From NCBI RefSeq assembly GCF_003143555.1, contig NZ_CP029347.1, positions 3,038,001-3,102,000 of the forward strand: a stretch of DNA of 64,000 nt, written 5' to 3'. The notes under the pieces are model-generated. The model was not told the origin of the DNA and ran no database searches. It saw only the letters and a program-made list of their open reading frames with translations. Each line of letters starts with the position of its first letter. Position 1 is the first letter of the stretch. The position numbers were made by a program, and so were the translations under genes. Shown piece after piece: positions 36,517-44,574 of the stretch. This DNA is from Saliniradius amylolyticus. GTDB taxonomy: Bacteria; Pseudomonadota; Gammaproteobacteria; Enterobacterales; Alteromonadaceae.

Positions 36517-38564
36517 ATCGATGGTTCCAGATTGTTAGCGCGAAACTCTCTCCAGGCTTTGGCAATCTTTGGCAGATCGTCATCTAAAATTTTGCTTCGG
36601 CGCTTCAGCTTACGCACCACATTTTGACCGTTAATGCGAATACGCTCTTCAACTTCTTCTTCGATAACTTTCTCTTCGCCGTCTGGGTGACGCTCATAAA
36701 GCGTATTACCACGACGATCGAAGCCTACCTTTTCAGCTACCGCCATAAATACCGGGTATTCGGGCTCTCCACCGATGGCGATTGCATCTTTTTCAGTATC
36801 GGTTTTCTTTTTCAAGAACAATAAGCTCGTTAAGATATTTACGTTAGCTTCAACGATAAATGACTCAACCGGTAAGTCGACGCACCCCAGCACCCAACAC
36901 TCTTGCATAAGCCACCAGCGTATATATTCGTCACCTGGGTTACCCAGAATGCCGTCAGGCAACACGATCCCCATACGTCCGCCTTGCTTGAGCCACTGCA
37001 CGCAACGCTCAATGAACAAAATTTCGGGCGAAACTGCATCTTTACGGCGTTCTGTTTTTCTAAAGCCGCCGTTTTCAGTGCGCTCCCACACATAGGCAAG
37101 GTCGTATTGCTCTAGAATTTGCTTGTCGGTCACTGGGATGTCGGAACCAAACGGTGGGTTAGTTAAGATCACATCAACACTGCCGTCTTTACCGCTGGAA
37201 TCACCGACAGGAATCGTTTTTTTGGCGGGGTCTACGCCTTTTAAATGTCCGTGCGGGTATTCCAATGAGTTCATGTGGTAGATGTTAGCCATGGCATTAC
37301 TTGCCATTACCACGTTCATTTGCGATGCACGGCACAGGAAGGGGTCAAAGTCACAACCAAACAGATTGTTTTCGGCAAACTCTTTAATTTGTTGCTGAAT
37401 AGAAATGAATTCTTCTGTGGTTTCAGCACCCAATTTTACTTTTTCTTCTTCGTGTAATTGGTTATTGATGAAGCTCAAAGTCTGCTCGAGGAAGCCCCCC
37501 GTACCACATGATGGGTCCAGCACTTTCTCATGTGGTTGTGGTGCCATCATTTCGACAATTAGTTTGATTGCGCCACGAGGTGTAAAGTACTGGCCTCGGT
37601 CGCCACGCAAGTTATCACCAACCACTTCTTGATAAGCAGCGCCTTTGGCATCCATTTCAGTGCGGGTAAAGTCGTATTTAGCGAGTTCTGACACCATGAA
37701 TGCCAGCGCTCGATCAGACAAAGTAATCTCTTCATTACCACTGAAAATTTCAGGATAGGCGGTCTTTACTTTTTCAAACAATGGAGCAATTCGCTCCCTA
37801 ATCTTCTTGCGGCCTGCATCGTCAAACTGTTCAGTAGCCGAGGCCCAAAATTCGCGCTCTCTATTATCAATTCGTTCATCGTACATTTTGGAGAAAATGA
37901 GATACAAGAACTGCCAGAATGCCGCATCTTTTGGCATTCCTTCGTTACCGTGAATAAAGTTATGACAACGGCGGAATGCAGTGAGCAGCATCTCTCGATC
38001 AGCTGTTCTTAGTTTTGCATGAGAGGCAACATCTCTACTGGCCACAGTCTCGTCAGCTAGCGGCCAGTCACCTACTGCATTGAATATTGTATCAAAACGC
38101 GATTCTTCCTTTTCGACGAAGAAAAACTCAATACCATTTGTCCATAGTCCCCAATGACACTTTTCTAAAAGGTATTTATCACCAACCTGTTCACGCATCA
38201 TATCTTCCATTAATTGAAGATCTTTTTGCGCTTGGTCGTGGTCACGCATTTTTACTGCAGATTTTTTTCCCTTTTTGGGCTCTTTATCACAGATAACGAT
38301 TCGACGAATATTCTTTATATCATGTTCTGCGCCGTGCTCAAAAATGGCGATATCTATTTTTTTCTGCTTACCACCAATTTTAACTTTTACATCAAGTTCC
38401 ATGTCGTCGGCGCTTATTCCGTATTCGTGGAACAAAGCGCGTAAAGTTTTCTGTCGAACCAGCTCTTTCGGCGTTTCTTTTATTGGATTATTGGTTAGGT
38501 AATCCAGCATCATGCCGTCTTCAATTGTTGTTATTTCTATTTCTTTTCCAGTACTAACTATCAT
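36513..38564 (-). CDS. N6-adenine DNA methylase, HsdM-like with extra N-terminal domain, MADS-type (Mad2-like)
   Basis: A 683-residue adenine methyltransferase. SAM motif I is VLDPSCGTGGF and the catalytic motif IV is ILTNPPFGS; DRGQYFTPRGAIKLIVEMM is the usual HsdM approach segment. About 170 residues at the N-terminus (IDIAIF...RIVICDKEP) resemble the HsdR-type N-terminal nuclease fold, but the E-x-K signature is not clear, so it may be inactive or used for binding. It should mark host DNA together with the S subunit. It is the first large gene of the operon. Confidence 0.9.
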   Translation of the reverse strand: MIVSTGKEIEITTIEDGMMLDYLTNNPIKETPKELVRQKTLRALFHEYGISADDMELDVKVKIGGKQKKIDIAIFEHGAEHDIKNIRRIVICDKEPKKGKKSAVKMRDHDQAQKDLQLMEDMMREQVGDKYLLEKCHWGLWTNGIEFFFVEKEESRFDTIFNAVGDWPLADETVASRDVASHAKLRTADREMLLTAFRRCHNFIHGNEGMPKDAAFWQFLYLIFSKMYDERIDNREREFWASATEQFDDAGRKKIRERIAPLFEKVKTAYPEIFSGNEEITLSDRALAFMVSELAKYDFTRTEMDAKGAAYQEVVGDNLRGDRGQYFTPRGAIKLIVEMMAPQPHEKVLDPSCGTGGFLEQTLSFINNQLHEEEKVKLGAETTEEFISIQQQIKEFAENNLFGCDFDPFLCRASQMNVVMASNAMANIYHMNSLEYPHGHLKGVDPAKKTIPVGDSSGKDGSVDVILTNPPFGSDIPVTDKQILEQYDLAYVWERTENGGFRKTERRKDAVSPEILFIERCVQWLKQGGRMGIVLPDGILGNPGDEYIRWWLMQECWVLGCVDLPVESFIVEANVNILTSLLFLKKKTDTEKDAIAIGGEPEYPVFMAVAEKVGFDRRGNTLYERHPDGEEKVIEEEVEERIRINGQNVVRKLKRRSKILDDDLPKIAKAWREFRANNLEPSI

Positions 38565-38800
38565 ATTTTCTCAAAAATTATTGGTTATTATCTGTAAAAA
38601 TATTGAGAAACCAGACATCTTTATGTCCAAATTAAACTTAACATCTCAAGGCGACACAAATTCATGTTCGAATTCGTGCGGACTTATAGTGACTCGATAT
38701 CATCACCAGTCGATTTTAAATCCACCACATCTACCAATGTCGCTTCCATTCACCAATAGTAGCTTTTGTAGTGATACTCTTAACTCTGTGGTTTTAGCAA
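38565..38800. promoter_or_regulatory. probable promoter region of the defense operon
   Basis: The 236-bp gap between the HTH gene and the methylase contains no gene. On the minus strand TTGAGA (38644-38649) and an ACATAA/CATAAA -10-like box 17-18 bases on (38620-38626) could be a promoter. An inverted repeat TTTCTCAA/TTGAGAAA (38567-38574 and 38603-38610) lies just before the methylase ATG and could be an operator. Both are eye predictions. Confidence 0.35.
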
Positions 38801-39010
38801 TCATGTATCATCAGCCACCTTCTCCAGCAACTCACCCACTTCACAATCAAACAAGTCACATAACTTGTCGATCGCCTCTAAATCCACTCGTTGGGCGGTT
38901 TCTTTATACAGCAGCGTGACCGTGTTGCGGTTTAAGCCGGTTTCTCTTGCCACATCCATGATCTTCATTTTTCGCTCGCCCATTAGCCTAGCTAGGTGAC
39001 ACCGAATCAT
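38801..39010 (-). CDS. small XRE-type HTH regulator (Mad1-like by position)
   Basis: A 69-residue helix-turn-helix protein (MDVARETGLNRNTVTLLYKETAQRVDLEAIDKLCDLFDCEVGELLE) of the Cro/CI-like YozG type. It is read in the same direction as the defense operon, 236 bp upstream of the methylase gene. It probably represses its own and neighbouring promoters; two palindromic sites lie just upstream (39036 and 39088). Confidence 0.85.
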   Translation of the reverse strand: MIRCHLARLMGERKMKIMDVARETGLNRNTVTLLYKETAQRVDLEAIDKLCDLFDCEVGELLEKVADDT

Positions 39011-39035
39011 GCCGATTAACCTCTAAAATGACCTT

Positions 39036-39055
39036 ATGTCATCCAGAATGGCAAA
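39036..39055 (+). promoter_or_regulatory. operator-like site, copy 1
   Basis: The 20-mer ATGTCATCCAGAATGGCAAA is repeated 52 bases on with three differences. Each copy is an imperfect palindrome (TGTCAT-N5-ATGGCA). This copy lies just upstream of the -35 box of the rightward promoter and 26 bases before the HTH gene start on the other strand. Confidence 0.6.
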
Positions 39056-39061
39056 AAGCCA

Positions 39062-39089
39062 TTGACAAATGCATTTTGGCACGCATAAT
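39062..39089 (+). promoter_or_regulatory. predicted promoter for the excisionase-integrase genes
   Basis: A perfect TTGACA (39062-39067), 16 bases, then CATAAT (39084-39089). It reads rightward toward the gene at 39165 and is bracketed by the two operator-like sites. Confidence 0.6.
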
Positions 39090-39107
39090 GTCATTTAGGA
39101 TGGCAAA
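39088..39107 (+). promoter_or_regulatory. operator-like site, copy 2
   Basis: ATGTCATTTAGGATGGCAAA, the second copy of the palindromic 20-mer. It overlaps the end of the predicted -10 box and the likely transcription start, a position suited to repression. Confidence 0.6.
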
Positions 39108-39164
39108 TTGTTTAGTTCAATGACTCTTTGCTTTCTAGGTTAACACCCTTTTTAGGAGGAATCG

Positions 39165-39404
39165 ATGAAACAAGTAACACAATACGTCACCACCGGTGAG
39201 CTCGCAAAACTGATGAAGTACGACGCCCGAACCATTCGTGAGCGTCTGAAGGACTCGGTACTGATTGAAGGTCGGCACTATATTCGGCCTTTCGGTGGCC
39301 GCAAGATTCTTTACGACTGGAGCGCCATTCAGCAAGACATGCGTAAGTTCTCGCAGCAAGCCATGGCTATCCCTATGACGAACGGCGGGGTGAGTCATGG
39401 CTAA
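39165..39404 (+). CDS. small excisionase-like DNA-binding protein
   Basis: A 79-residue protein (MKQVTQYVTTGELAKLMKYDARTIRERLKD) with a MerR/excisionase-type winged HTH and a GRKILYDW segment, preceded by an AGGAGG ribosome site. Its end overlaps the start of the integrase remnant by 8 bases. Such a gene upstream of a DUF3596 integrase usually directs excision or controls integrase expression. It appears intact although its partner is broken. Confidence 0.75.
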   Translation: MKQVTQYVTTGELAKLMKYDARTIRERLKDSVLIEGRHYIRPFGGRKILYDWSAIQQDMRKFSQQAMAIPMTNGGVSHG

Positions 39405-39795
39405 GATCAATGTACGTAAAGAAACAGGCAAGCTGTTTATCGACTTTCGGTATCGCAATGTGCGATGCCGAGAGCAAGCCGACCTGACAGACACCCCCTC
39501 CAACCGCAGAAAATTAAAGGGCCTGGTCGATCGGATTGAGGCAGAGATTCTGCTCGGCACTTTTGACTATGCCACTTTCTTTCCCAACAGCACCATGCTG
39601 AAGAAGATCGAGTCCGTTGAGGGCGCGCTGAGAAGCGACCAAAGTGGCGGCGTTCGGGCCACACATCAAACGTTTTTGTGCTGTACCTTATCTGCCAGAC
39701 TTACTGTTAGGCGCGACCTCATAATGTTGCTCAATCTCACCAACATACGTGACATAGTCTTGACCTTCCGAAATGACATTAAGCCTCTTCAATAG
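39397..39795 (+). pseudogene. truncated tyrosine integrase (N-terminal arm domain only)
   Basis: The first 75 or so residues (MAKINVRKETGKLFIDFRYRN ... RIEAEILLGTFDYATFFPNS) match the N-terminus of phage-type integrases with a DUF3596 arm-binding domain. After about 39620-39650 the frame runs into unrelated sequence antisense to the next gene and stops at 39795. The SAM-like and catalytic domains (R-H-R-Y) are absent, so the integrase is non-functional and the island is probably fixed unless helped in trans. Confidence 0.8.
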
Positions 39796-39990
39796 CATGC
39801 TTTTGGCGGCAACACATTGACGATCTGCCATGGCTTGTCGTAAATCAGACTCTGTGTCACACCAACGTACCTGTCTTGAGCACTGACCGCAGAGTCTGGC
39901 ACGGTCTGTTTCATCAACGGGAGTCATGCTGTCCCATTGCATTGGGCAGTCTATTTTAACGGTGTAATCACATATCACTTTGCTATTCAT
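39688..39990 (-). CDS. small cysteine-containing hypothetical protein
   Basis: A 100-residue protein from ATG 39990; a GTG at 40017 is an alternative. It has C-x5-10 spaced cysteines, IDCPMQW, RLCGQCSRQVRWCD and DRQCVA, a pattern found in small metal-binding or zinc-ribbon-like hypothetical proteins of bacteria. Its function is unknown. The gene lies between the integrase break and the right-hand repeat, so it may have been cargo or part of the event that truncated the integrase. Confidence 0.55.
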   Translation of the reverse strand: MNSKVICDYTVKIDCPMQWDSMTPVDETDRARLCGQCSRQVRWCDTESDLRQAMADRQCVAAKSMLLKRLNVISEGQDYVTYVGEIEQHYEVAPNSKSGR

Positions 39991-40017
39991 ATGGACCCAG
40001 TTTGGCGTTTTTAACAC

Positions 40018-40477
40018 GCAGTGCGTTGGTCACCACAACCATAACATCGTTTTACCGAGAGAGACCATTAACTAACGGGTGCCACTGTTATCCATGCTGT
40101 ACTTATATAGCGCTTTGAGAGGGTTATGCTGAGACTCATTTTAGTTTATGCGCAGGCGGCGATACGCGGTTTTGAGTCGACGTCATGCTCGTATCCTTAC
40201 CATGACCCAAATAGTTACCCACAAGCTGGCGTGACTCTGAGGTTGGCCAGCAACATAAACTACAAGTCTCTTATTTATCTACGCAACTGCGTATATAGCG
40301 CCACTTATATTTGCTCGCGCATAGCCGAATACTGAACCATGTCCGGTATGACGGTTATAAACGCCCGATTCGCTTGAGGAATCTTTGACCATTCACAGCA
40401 TCATAGCCAAGACGTTACGGCGTATAGCGTCTACTCTGAAAGGTGAACATTTCTATCCAATCACTTGGAGGACATCA
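40018..40477. other. 460-bp spacer at the right end of the island
   Basis: No gene is convincing here. It contains the right copy of the imperfect repeat (40192-40251). No second copy of the tRNA-Arg 3' end was found in it by eye. Confidence 0.5.
40192..40251 (+). repeat. right copy of 60-bp imperfect direct repeat flanking the island
   Basis: It matches 21721-21780 at 48 of 60 positions in the same orientation. It may be the right junction of the island or a dispersed chromosomal repeat. Confidence 0.6.
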
Positions 40478-40723
40478 ATGCCACTAGAAAAACACCCACT
40501 GAAAAAAGAGTTCCCCGGGCATGAAGCGCTTATCGACAAGCTTGACGGCTCTGACGATAACTTTTCCCGCCTGATGAAAAAATACAGCCAGCTTGATGAA
40601 GAGGTGTTTGACCTGGAGAACAAGAGCATGGCGGCTGACGATGCCCGCGTTGAAGAGCTCAAGCTCGAACGCGTCAAACTGAAAGACGAGCTATTTCAAC
40701 TACTGCAAAAACACGCAAACTAG
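40478..40723 (+). CDS. YdcH family (DUF465) small protein
   Basis: An 81-residue protein from ATG 40478, which has TGGAGG eight bases upstream; the longer frame to 40385 has no family character. The sequence (MPLEKHPLKKEFPGHEALIDKL ... FSRLMKKYSQLDEEV) is a typical DUF465/YdcH helical hairpin. The family's role is not established. Confidence 0.85.
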   Translation: MPLEKHPLKKEFPGHEALIDKLDGSDDNFSRLMKKYSQLDEEVFDLENKSMAADDARVEELKLERVKLKDELFQLLQKHAN

Positions 40724-40916
40724 TGTCATCTCATTAGGAATTGCTCACCGCAGGGAGGCCTTTTGCTTAACGCTCTACGACACGGTCAGCGAGTGATATG
40801 ACCTTGTCACTTAAAACGCGGCGGTGAATCGGCATTGTTTGGACCTCGATCAATCCCCACCGCCGTCCTCCGTGTTAAACTGGCGCCATATCGAATTGAT
40901 TCTGCAGGGAGTCGCT

Positions 40917-41423
40917 ATGTCTGACACTCGCCGTTATTCGCCACTTTCCGTGGTACTCCATTGGGGCGTTGCTGTACTCATTTTCGTGATGATGACGCTG
41001 GGCTTTATGATGGCCGCCGCGCCCACCGACGCCATTGAAGATTACGTTCAAGATATTCATATCTCCCTCGGCTTCTTTGTCTTTTTGATTGTGGTGTGGC
41101 GTATTGGCATTCGACTGGTGGAAGGGTTTCCGCCAGCTAACCCAGACCCCAAGCCCATCCGGCTGATGGCGAAAGTCACTCATCTTGCCATTTTGGTTCT
41201 GCTGACTGTTCAGGTGATCACAGGCCCCATGTATTTATTTACTGAGAATGAGTGTGTGGACGTGTTTGGCTGGTTTGCCATCTGCTTGCCCTTGGAGAGC
41301 CTGTCGTCCGTCCATGAATTGATGGAGACCATTCACGTGGTAACGGGCTTGTATATTCTGCCTGTCCTCATTGGGCTGCACTTGCTGGGCGCCATTCGCC
41401 ATTACTTTGTCCATCGCAACTGA
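40917..41423 (+). CDS. cytochrome b561 family protein
   Basis: A 168-residue inner-membrane protein with four hydrophobic segments and the histidines expected to bind two b hemes (VVLHWGV, DIHISLG, KVTHLAI, SVHELMETIH, LIGLHLLGA). ATG 40917 follows a GGGAG site; the frame upstream to 40824 is unlikely. It would pass electrons between quinol and a periplasmic acceptor, or scavenge superoxide as CybB does. Confidence 0.85.
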   Translation: MSDTRRYSPLSVVLHWGVAVLIFVMMTLGFMMAAAPTDAIEDYVQDIHISLGFFVFLIVVWRIGIRLVEGFPPANPDPKPIRLMAKVTHLAILVLLTVQVITGPMYLFTENECVDVFGWFAICLPLESLSSVHELMETIHVVTGLYILPVLIGLHLLGAIRHYFVHRN

Positions 41424-41462
41424 TCGGCACCGTTATTCTCTCTCTCAATTTGAGGATTGGCT

Positions 41463-42002
41463 GTGATTGAAGTTTTTTTACTGGCCTTTGCGCTGAGCAT
41501 GGATGCCTTTGCCGTATCTATTGGCCTGGGGGCAAAATATCCGCAGCGTAAGCGTACGCTTGCCATGCTGTGCGCGGTCTATTTTGGTGTGTTTCAAGGT
41601 CTAATGCCGTTGATCGGGTACTTGTTGGGCCGAGGGGTAGTTGGCTGGTTTGCCGACTACGCGCCCTGGGTCGCATGCGGGCTGCTGGTGCTGATTGGCG
41701 GCAAGATGATTGCTGAGTCCTTTTCGGAAGACATTGGCGACGACATCGCACAAGTCACCCACCGAGTGCTGTTTATCCTGGCCATCGCCACCAGCATTGA
41801 TGCCATGGCCGCGGGCTTTAGCCTGACGTTATTGAGCGTGAGCGCCGTGGTGGCCTGTTTGCTGATTGGCGTCACCACCTTTGTGATGAGTTGGGCGGGT
41901 GTGTACGTGGGGGCCCGAAGCGGCGTATGGCTGGAGCACAAAGCCGAATTACTGGGCGGTGTAGTACTGGTGCTGATTGGCGTTCGGATTTTATTGATTT
42001 AA
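41463..42002 (+). CDS. mntP: manganese efflux pump MntP
   Basis: A 179-residue six-helix inner-membrane protein with two repeats, each with the acidic motif of the family: [13 protein letters not shown] in helix 1 and [13 protein letters not shown] in helix 4. It exports excess Mn(II). GTG 41463 is preferred because TGAGG lies at a proper distance; a TTG at 41457 would be too close to it. I see no yybP-ykoY riboswitch in the 39-bp upstream gap. Confidence 0.9.
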   Translation: MIEVFLLAFALSMDAFAVSIGLGAKYPQRKRTLAMLCAVYFGVFQGLMPLIGYLLGRGVVGWFADYAPWVACGLLVLIGGKMIAESFSEDIGDDIAQVTHRVLFILAIATSIDAMAAGFSLTLLSVSAVVACLLIGVTTFVMSWAGVYVGARSGVWLEHKAELLGGVVLVLIGVRILLI

Positions 42003-42268
42003 AGCCTTAAAACGTTGCGCAAGCGTTGTCTGAGCAGCGACTCAAAGCGGCTCGTTCCGCCTGGGTTGAGCCCCACTCTCACCAGAAAATGACGCTCAAA
42101 GTACCAAAGGTTTACTCTCAATAAGCTTACGGGACTTACGTTTTTGTCGTCATAAACAGGAAATCTTGTACAAGCTTAAGGCAAACTTAAGCTTGTGCGG
42201 TCATACTGGTTAGCACAAGCAGCACAGCACGTCGCTTCCAATAGCAAACCGTCAAAGGAACCAAAACG
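42003..42268. other. 266-bp spacer upstream of the two-component operon
   Basis: No gene is seen. The distal part has only imperfect short repeats. The proximal part contains the regulatory palindrome described separately. Confidence 0.5.
42170..42207 (+). promoter_or_regulatory. QseB/PmrA-type box and -10 element
   Basis: CTTAAG (42175-42180), five bases, CTTAAG (42186-42191) fits the YTTAAK-N5-YTTAAK box of PmrA/QseB-type regulators. It is embedded in a perfect 11-bp inverted repeat (ACAAGCTTAAG, 42170-42196). Ten bases on is CATACT (42202-42207), a -10 box, so the site takes the place of a -35. This suggests positive autoregulation of the operon starting at 42269. Confidence 0.75.
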
Positions 42269-42928
42269 ATGCGAATCTTATTGGTAGAGGATGACTACCC
42301 GCTGGCACAGGGGATTAAAACCGCGCTTAAAGGGCAAGGGTTCGCCGTCGATCACCTGACCTCAGGCAAACAGGCTCTGATGGCCTTACAGGACGGCGAT
42401 GTGGACGCAGCCATACTGGATCTGGGTTTGCCGGACATGGATGGAGTGGATGTACTTAAGAGCCTGCGCCAGAAGAAATCTCCCATTCCGGTACTGGTGC
42501 TGACAGCGCGAGACCGGCTGGACGACAGAGTCAGTGGACTGGATGCCGGAGCCGATGATTACCTCGTTAAGCCCTTCGAGATGGAAGAGTTGTTTGCTCG
42601 TCTGCGGGTTATCGAGCGGCGGCTCGGCACGGCAAGCACCGGAATTGTGCAGATTGGCCCGGTAACGCTGGATACCACCGCACAACAGGTTACGCTTCAG
42701 GAAACCCCCATCCGGCTGTCAAAAAAAGAATATATGTTACTGAAAATCCTGATGGAAAACGCCGGACGCTTCTACTCACGTGAGAAGCTGGAAACCAAAC
42801 TTTATGAATGGGGCGAGGAAGTAGCCAGTAATGCGGTGGAAGTGCACATTCATAAATTACGCAAAAAGCTGCCGGTAGACTTTATCCAGAATACTCGCGG
42901 CATGGGCTACTGCATCCAACCGGCATGA
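42269..42928 (+). CDS. OmpR/PmrA-family response regulator
   Basis: A 219-residue regulator with a receiver domain (MRILLVEDDYPLAQGI, phospho-acceptor Asp51 in ILDLGLPDMDG, VLTARD, VKPFEM) and a winged-helix output domain (RLSKKEYMLLKILMENAGRFYSREKLE, NAVEVHIHKLRKKL). It is closest in feel to QseB/PmrA. It overlaps the kinase gene by 4 bases. Likely targets are its own promoter and the converging operon at 48.9 kb, which share the same box. Confidence 0.93.
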   Translation: MRILLVEDDYPLAQGIKTALKGQGFAVDHLTSGKQALMALQDGDVDAAILDLGLPDMDGVDVLKSLRQKKSPIPVLVLTARDRLDDRVSGLDAGADDYLVKPFEMEELFARLRVIERRLGTASTGIVQIGPVTLDTTAQQVTLQETPIRLSKKEYMLLKILMENAGRFYSREKLETKLYEWGEEVASNAVEVHIHKLRKKLPVDFIQNTRGMGYCIQPA

Positions 42929-44226
42929 TCTCGATTCGCCGTTTCTTACTGGGCCTGCTGCTATCCATTATGACCATTGCGGTATTCTTTGCCGCGATGC
43001 AAAGCTACCGCAGTGTGGCGGCTCGCGCCGAGCAGCAAATGGACAAACAACTCAAAACGCTGGCCCAAAGCCTGCTGCGGCTTCCCCCGATCTCCGAACA
43101 TCGAACCACTGGCTCCGTTGCTCAGGGTATTGCCTTTCAGGTCTGGCAAGACGGCAATCTCGTGTTGCACACCGATAATACACCGGATGTTCCCTTCACC
43201 GAACAAACCGGCTACTCCCAGGCCAACTTTGCCCTGCAGCGCTGGCGTGTGTTTGCCACCCATAATGGGCAGCGCAAGGTGTTTGTGGCTCAGCCTATGA
43301 ATTACCGCTACGAGCTCGCCGAGGAGTTAATGTTAGAAGCTCTGATTCCTCTGGTGGTGATGCTGTTTGTGCTGGCCATCGCTATTTTCCTGGCGGTGGG
43401 ATATGGCCTCAGGCCGTTAAAACAATTATCCCGGGCTTTGGCACAGCAGGAACCCGGCGACCTGACCCCTTTGCCTGCAGCCCACCAACCCGCCGAGCTA
43501 AAACCCGTTATAGAGACGTTAAATAGCCTGATGGCAAGATTGCAACAGGCATTGGAGCGGGAGCGACGCTTCGCTTCTGATGCCGCCCATGAGCTGCGCA
43601 CGCCGCTGACGGTGCTTAAGGTCGAGCTGTATAACCTCAAACAGCAGGTGGAGGATGTATCAACACTCACATCGATGGAGCAAGGCATTGATCGCATGAG
43701 TCATTTGATCGAGCAAATATTGCTACTCAATCGAACCAATCCTGAGCACTTCACTGCCGAGCTAAAAGACCTGGTCGCAAGGCCACTGCTGGAGGCATCC
43801 ATCGCCCGCTGCCAAAGGCTTTATCAGCACAAACAGCAACACCTTCAACTGCTGGCCGATGATTTTTCCGTCACCGGCGATGAATTCTCTCTCAAGCTGC
43901 TGCTGGATAACCTGATTGGCAATGCTTTTAAATATACTCCTGCCCAAGGCACGATACATATTCAGGCAAAACAACAGGGCGAACACGTACTTATTTCTAT
44001 TGAGGACTCCGGCCCGGGCATACCAGAAGCGCAATATAAGCAGGTGTTTGAACGCTTTTATCGTGTCGGAGGTGACCGCCACCCCTCCGGTGAACCCGGT
44101 TGTGGTCTGGGGCTTGCGATTGTGGGGCATATTCTGGAGTTATATCAGGGCCAGTTGCGTTTCTCGCGTTCGCTCTCGCTGGGTGGTTTACGGGTAGACG
44201 TTTATTTACCGGCACGGCGAGACTGA
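42925..44226 (+). CDS. sensor histidine kinase, QseC-like
   Basis: A 433-residue membrane kinase. There are two membrane segments (about 7-28 and 140-163) around a periplasmic sensor of about 110 residues, a HAMP-like linker, the H box DAAHELRTPLTVLKVELYNL, N box LLDNLIGNAFKYTP, and G boxes DSGPGIP and GCGLGLAIV. The ligand is unknown; by context it may be a metal such as iron, or a redox signal. It is co-transcribed with the regulator and the cupredoxin gene. Confidence 0.92.
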   Translation: MISIRRFLLGLLLSIMTIAVFFAAMQSYRSVAARAEQQMDKQLKTLAQSLLRLPPISEHRTTGSVAQGIAFQVWQDGNLVLHTDNTPDVPFTEQTGYSQANFALQRWRVFATHNGQRKVFVAQPMNYRYELAEELMLEALIPLVVMLFVLAIAIFLAVGYGLRPLKQLSRALAQQEPGDLTPLPAAHQPAELKPVIETLNSLMARLQQALERERRFASDAAHELRTPLTVLKVELYNLKQQVEDVSTLTSMEQGIDRMSHLIEQILLLNRTNPEHFTAELKDLVARPLLEASIARCQRLYQHKQQHLQLLADDFSVTGDEFSLKLLLDNLIGNAFKYTPAQGTIHIQAKQQGEHVLISIEDSGPGIPEAQYKQVFERFYRVGGDRHPSGEPGCGLGLAIVGHILELYQGQLRFSRSLSLGGLRVDVYLPARRD

Positions 44227-44229
44227 ACC

Positions 44230-44574
44230 ATGCGATGTTGGTTGGTACTTACTTTTTTATTCACAGCCTCGGCACTGGCCGAGTTACCGCAGGTGGAGCT
44301 GCGGTTAAAAGATCATTTGTTTTACCCCTCACTGCTGAAGGTCCCGGCCGGACAAAAGATCAAGCTTAGGGTGCATAACCAGGATGCCACCACCGAGGAG
44401 TTTGATAGCTTTGACCTGAACCGGGAAAAAGTCCTGTTTCCTAATAGCAGCACTACCATCTACATCGGCCCTCTATACCCCGGTGAGTATCACTTTTTTG
44501 GCGAGTTTAACCCCAACCAGGCTCAGGGAATAATTATTGCACTCCCTGACAAGGAGGTGCCTGATGCTCAGTAG
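44230..44574 (+). CDS. periplasmic cupredoxin-domain protein
   Basis: A 114-residue exported protein (signal peptide MRCWLVLTFLFTASALA) with a single cupredoxin-like fold similar to the small domain next to FTR1-type iron permeases (EfeO-like): KVPAGQKIKLRVHNQDATTEEFDSFDLN and LYPGEYHFFGEF. The classical Cys-His-Met copper ligands are missing, so it may bind iron or act structurally. It lies 3 bases after the kinase gene, and its end overlaps the permease gene. Confidence 0.75.
   Translation: MRCWLVLTFLFTASALAELPQVELRLKDHLFYPSLLKVPAGQKIKLRVHNQDATTEEFDSFDLNREKVLFPNSSTTIYIGPLYPGEYHFFGEFNPNQAQGIIIALPDKEVPDAQ

Noticed and set aside
41424-41462. yybP-ykoY manganese riboswitch before mntP
   Set aside because: The gap is only 39 bp, far too short for the aptamer.
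42175-42191. CTTAAG pair as a Fur box
   Set aside because: It lacks the GATAAT-type Fur repeats; the 11-bp half-site period suits an OmpR-family regulator.
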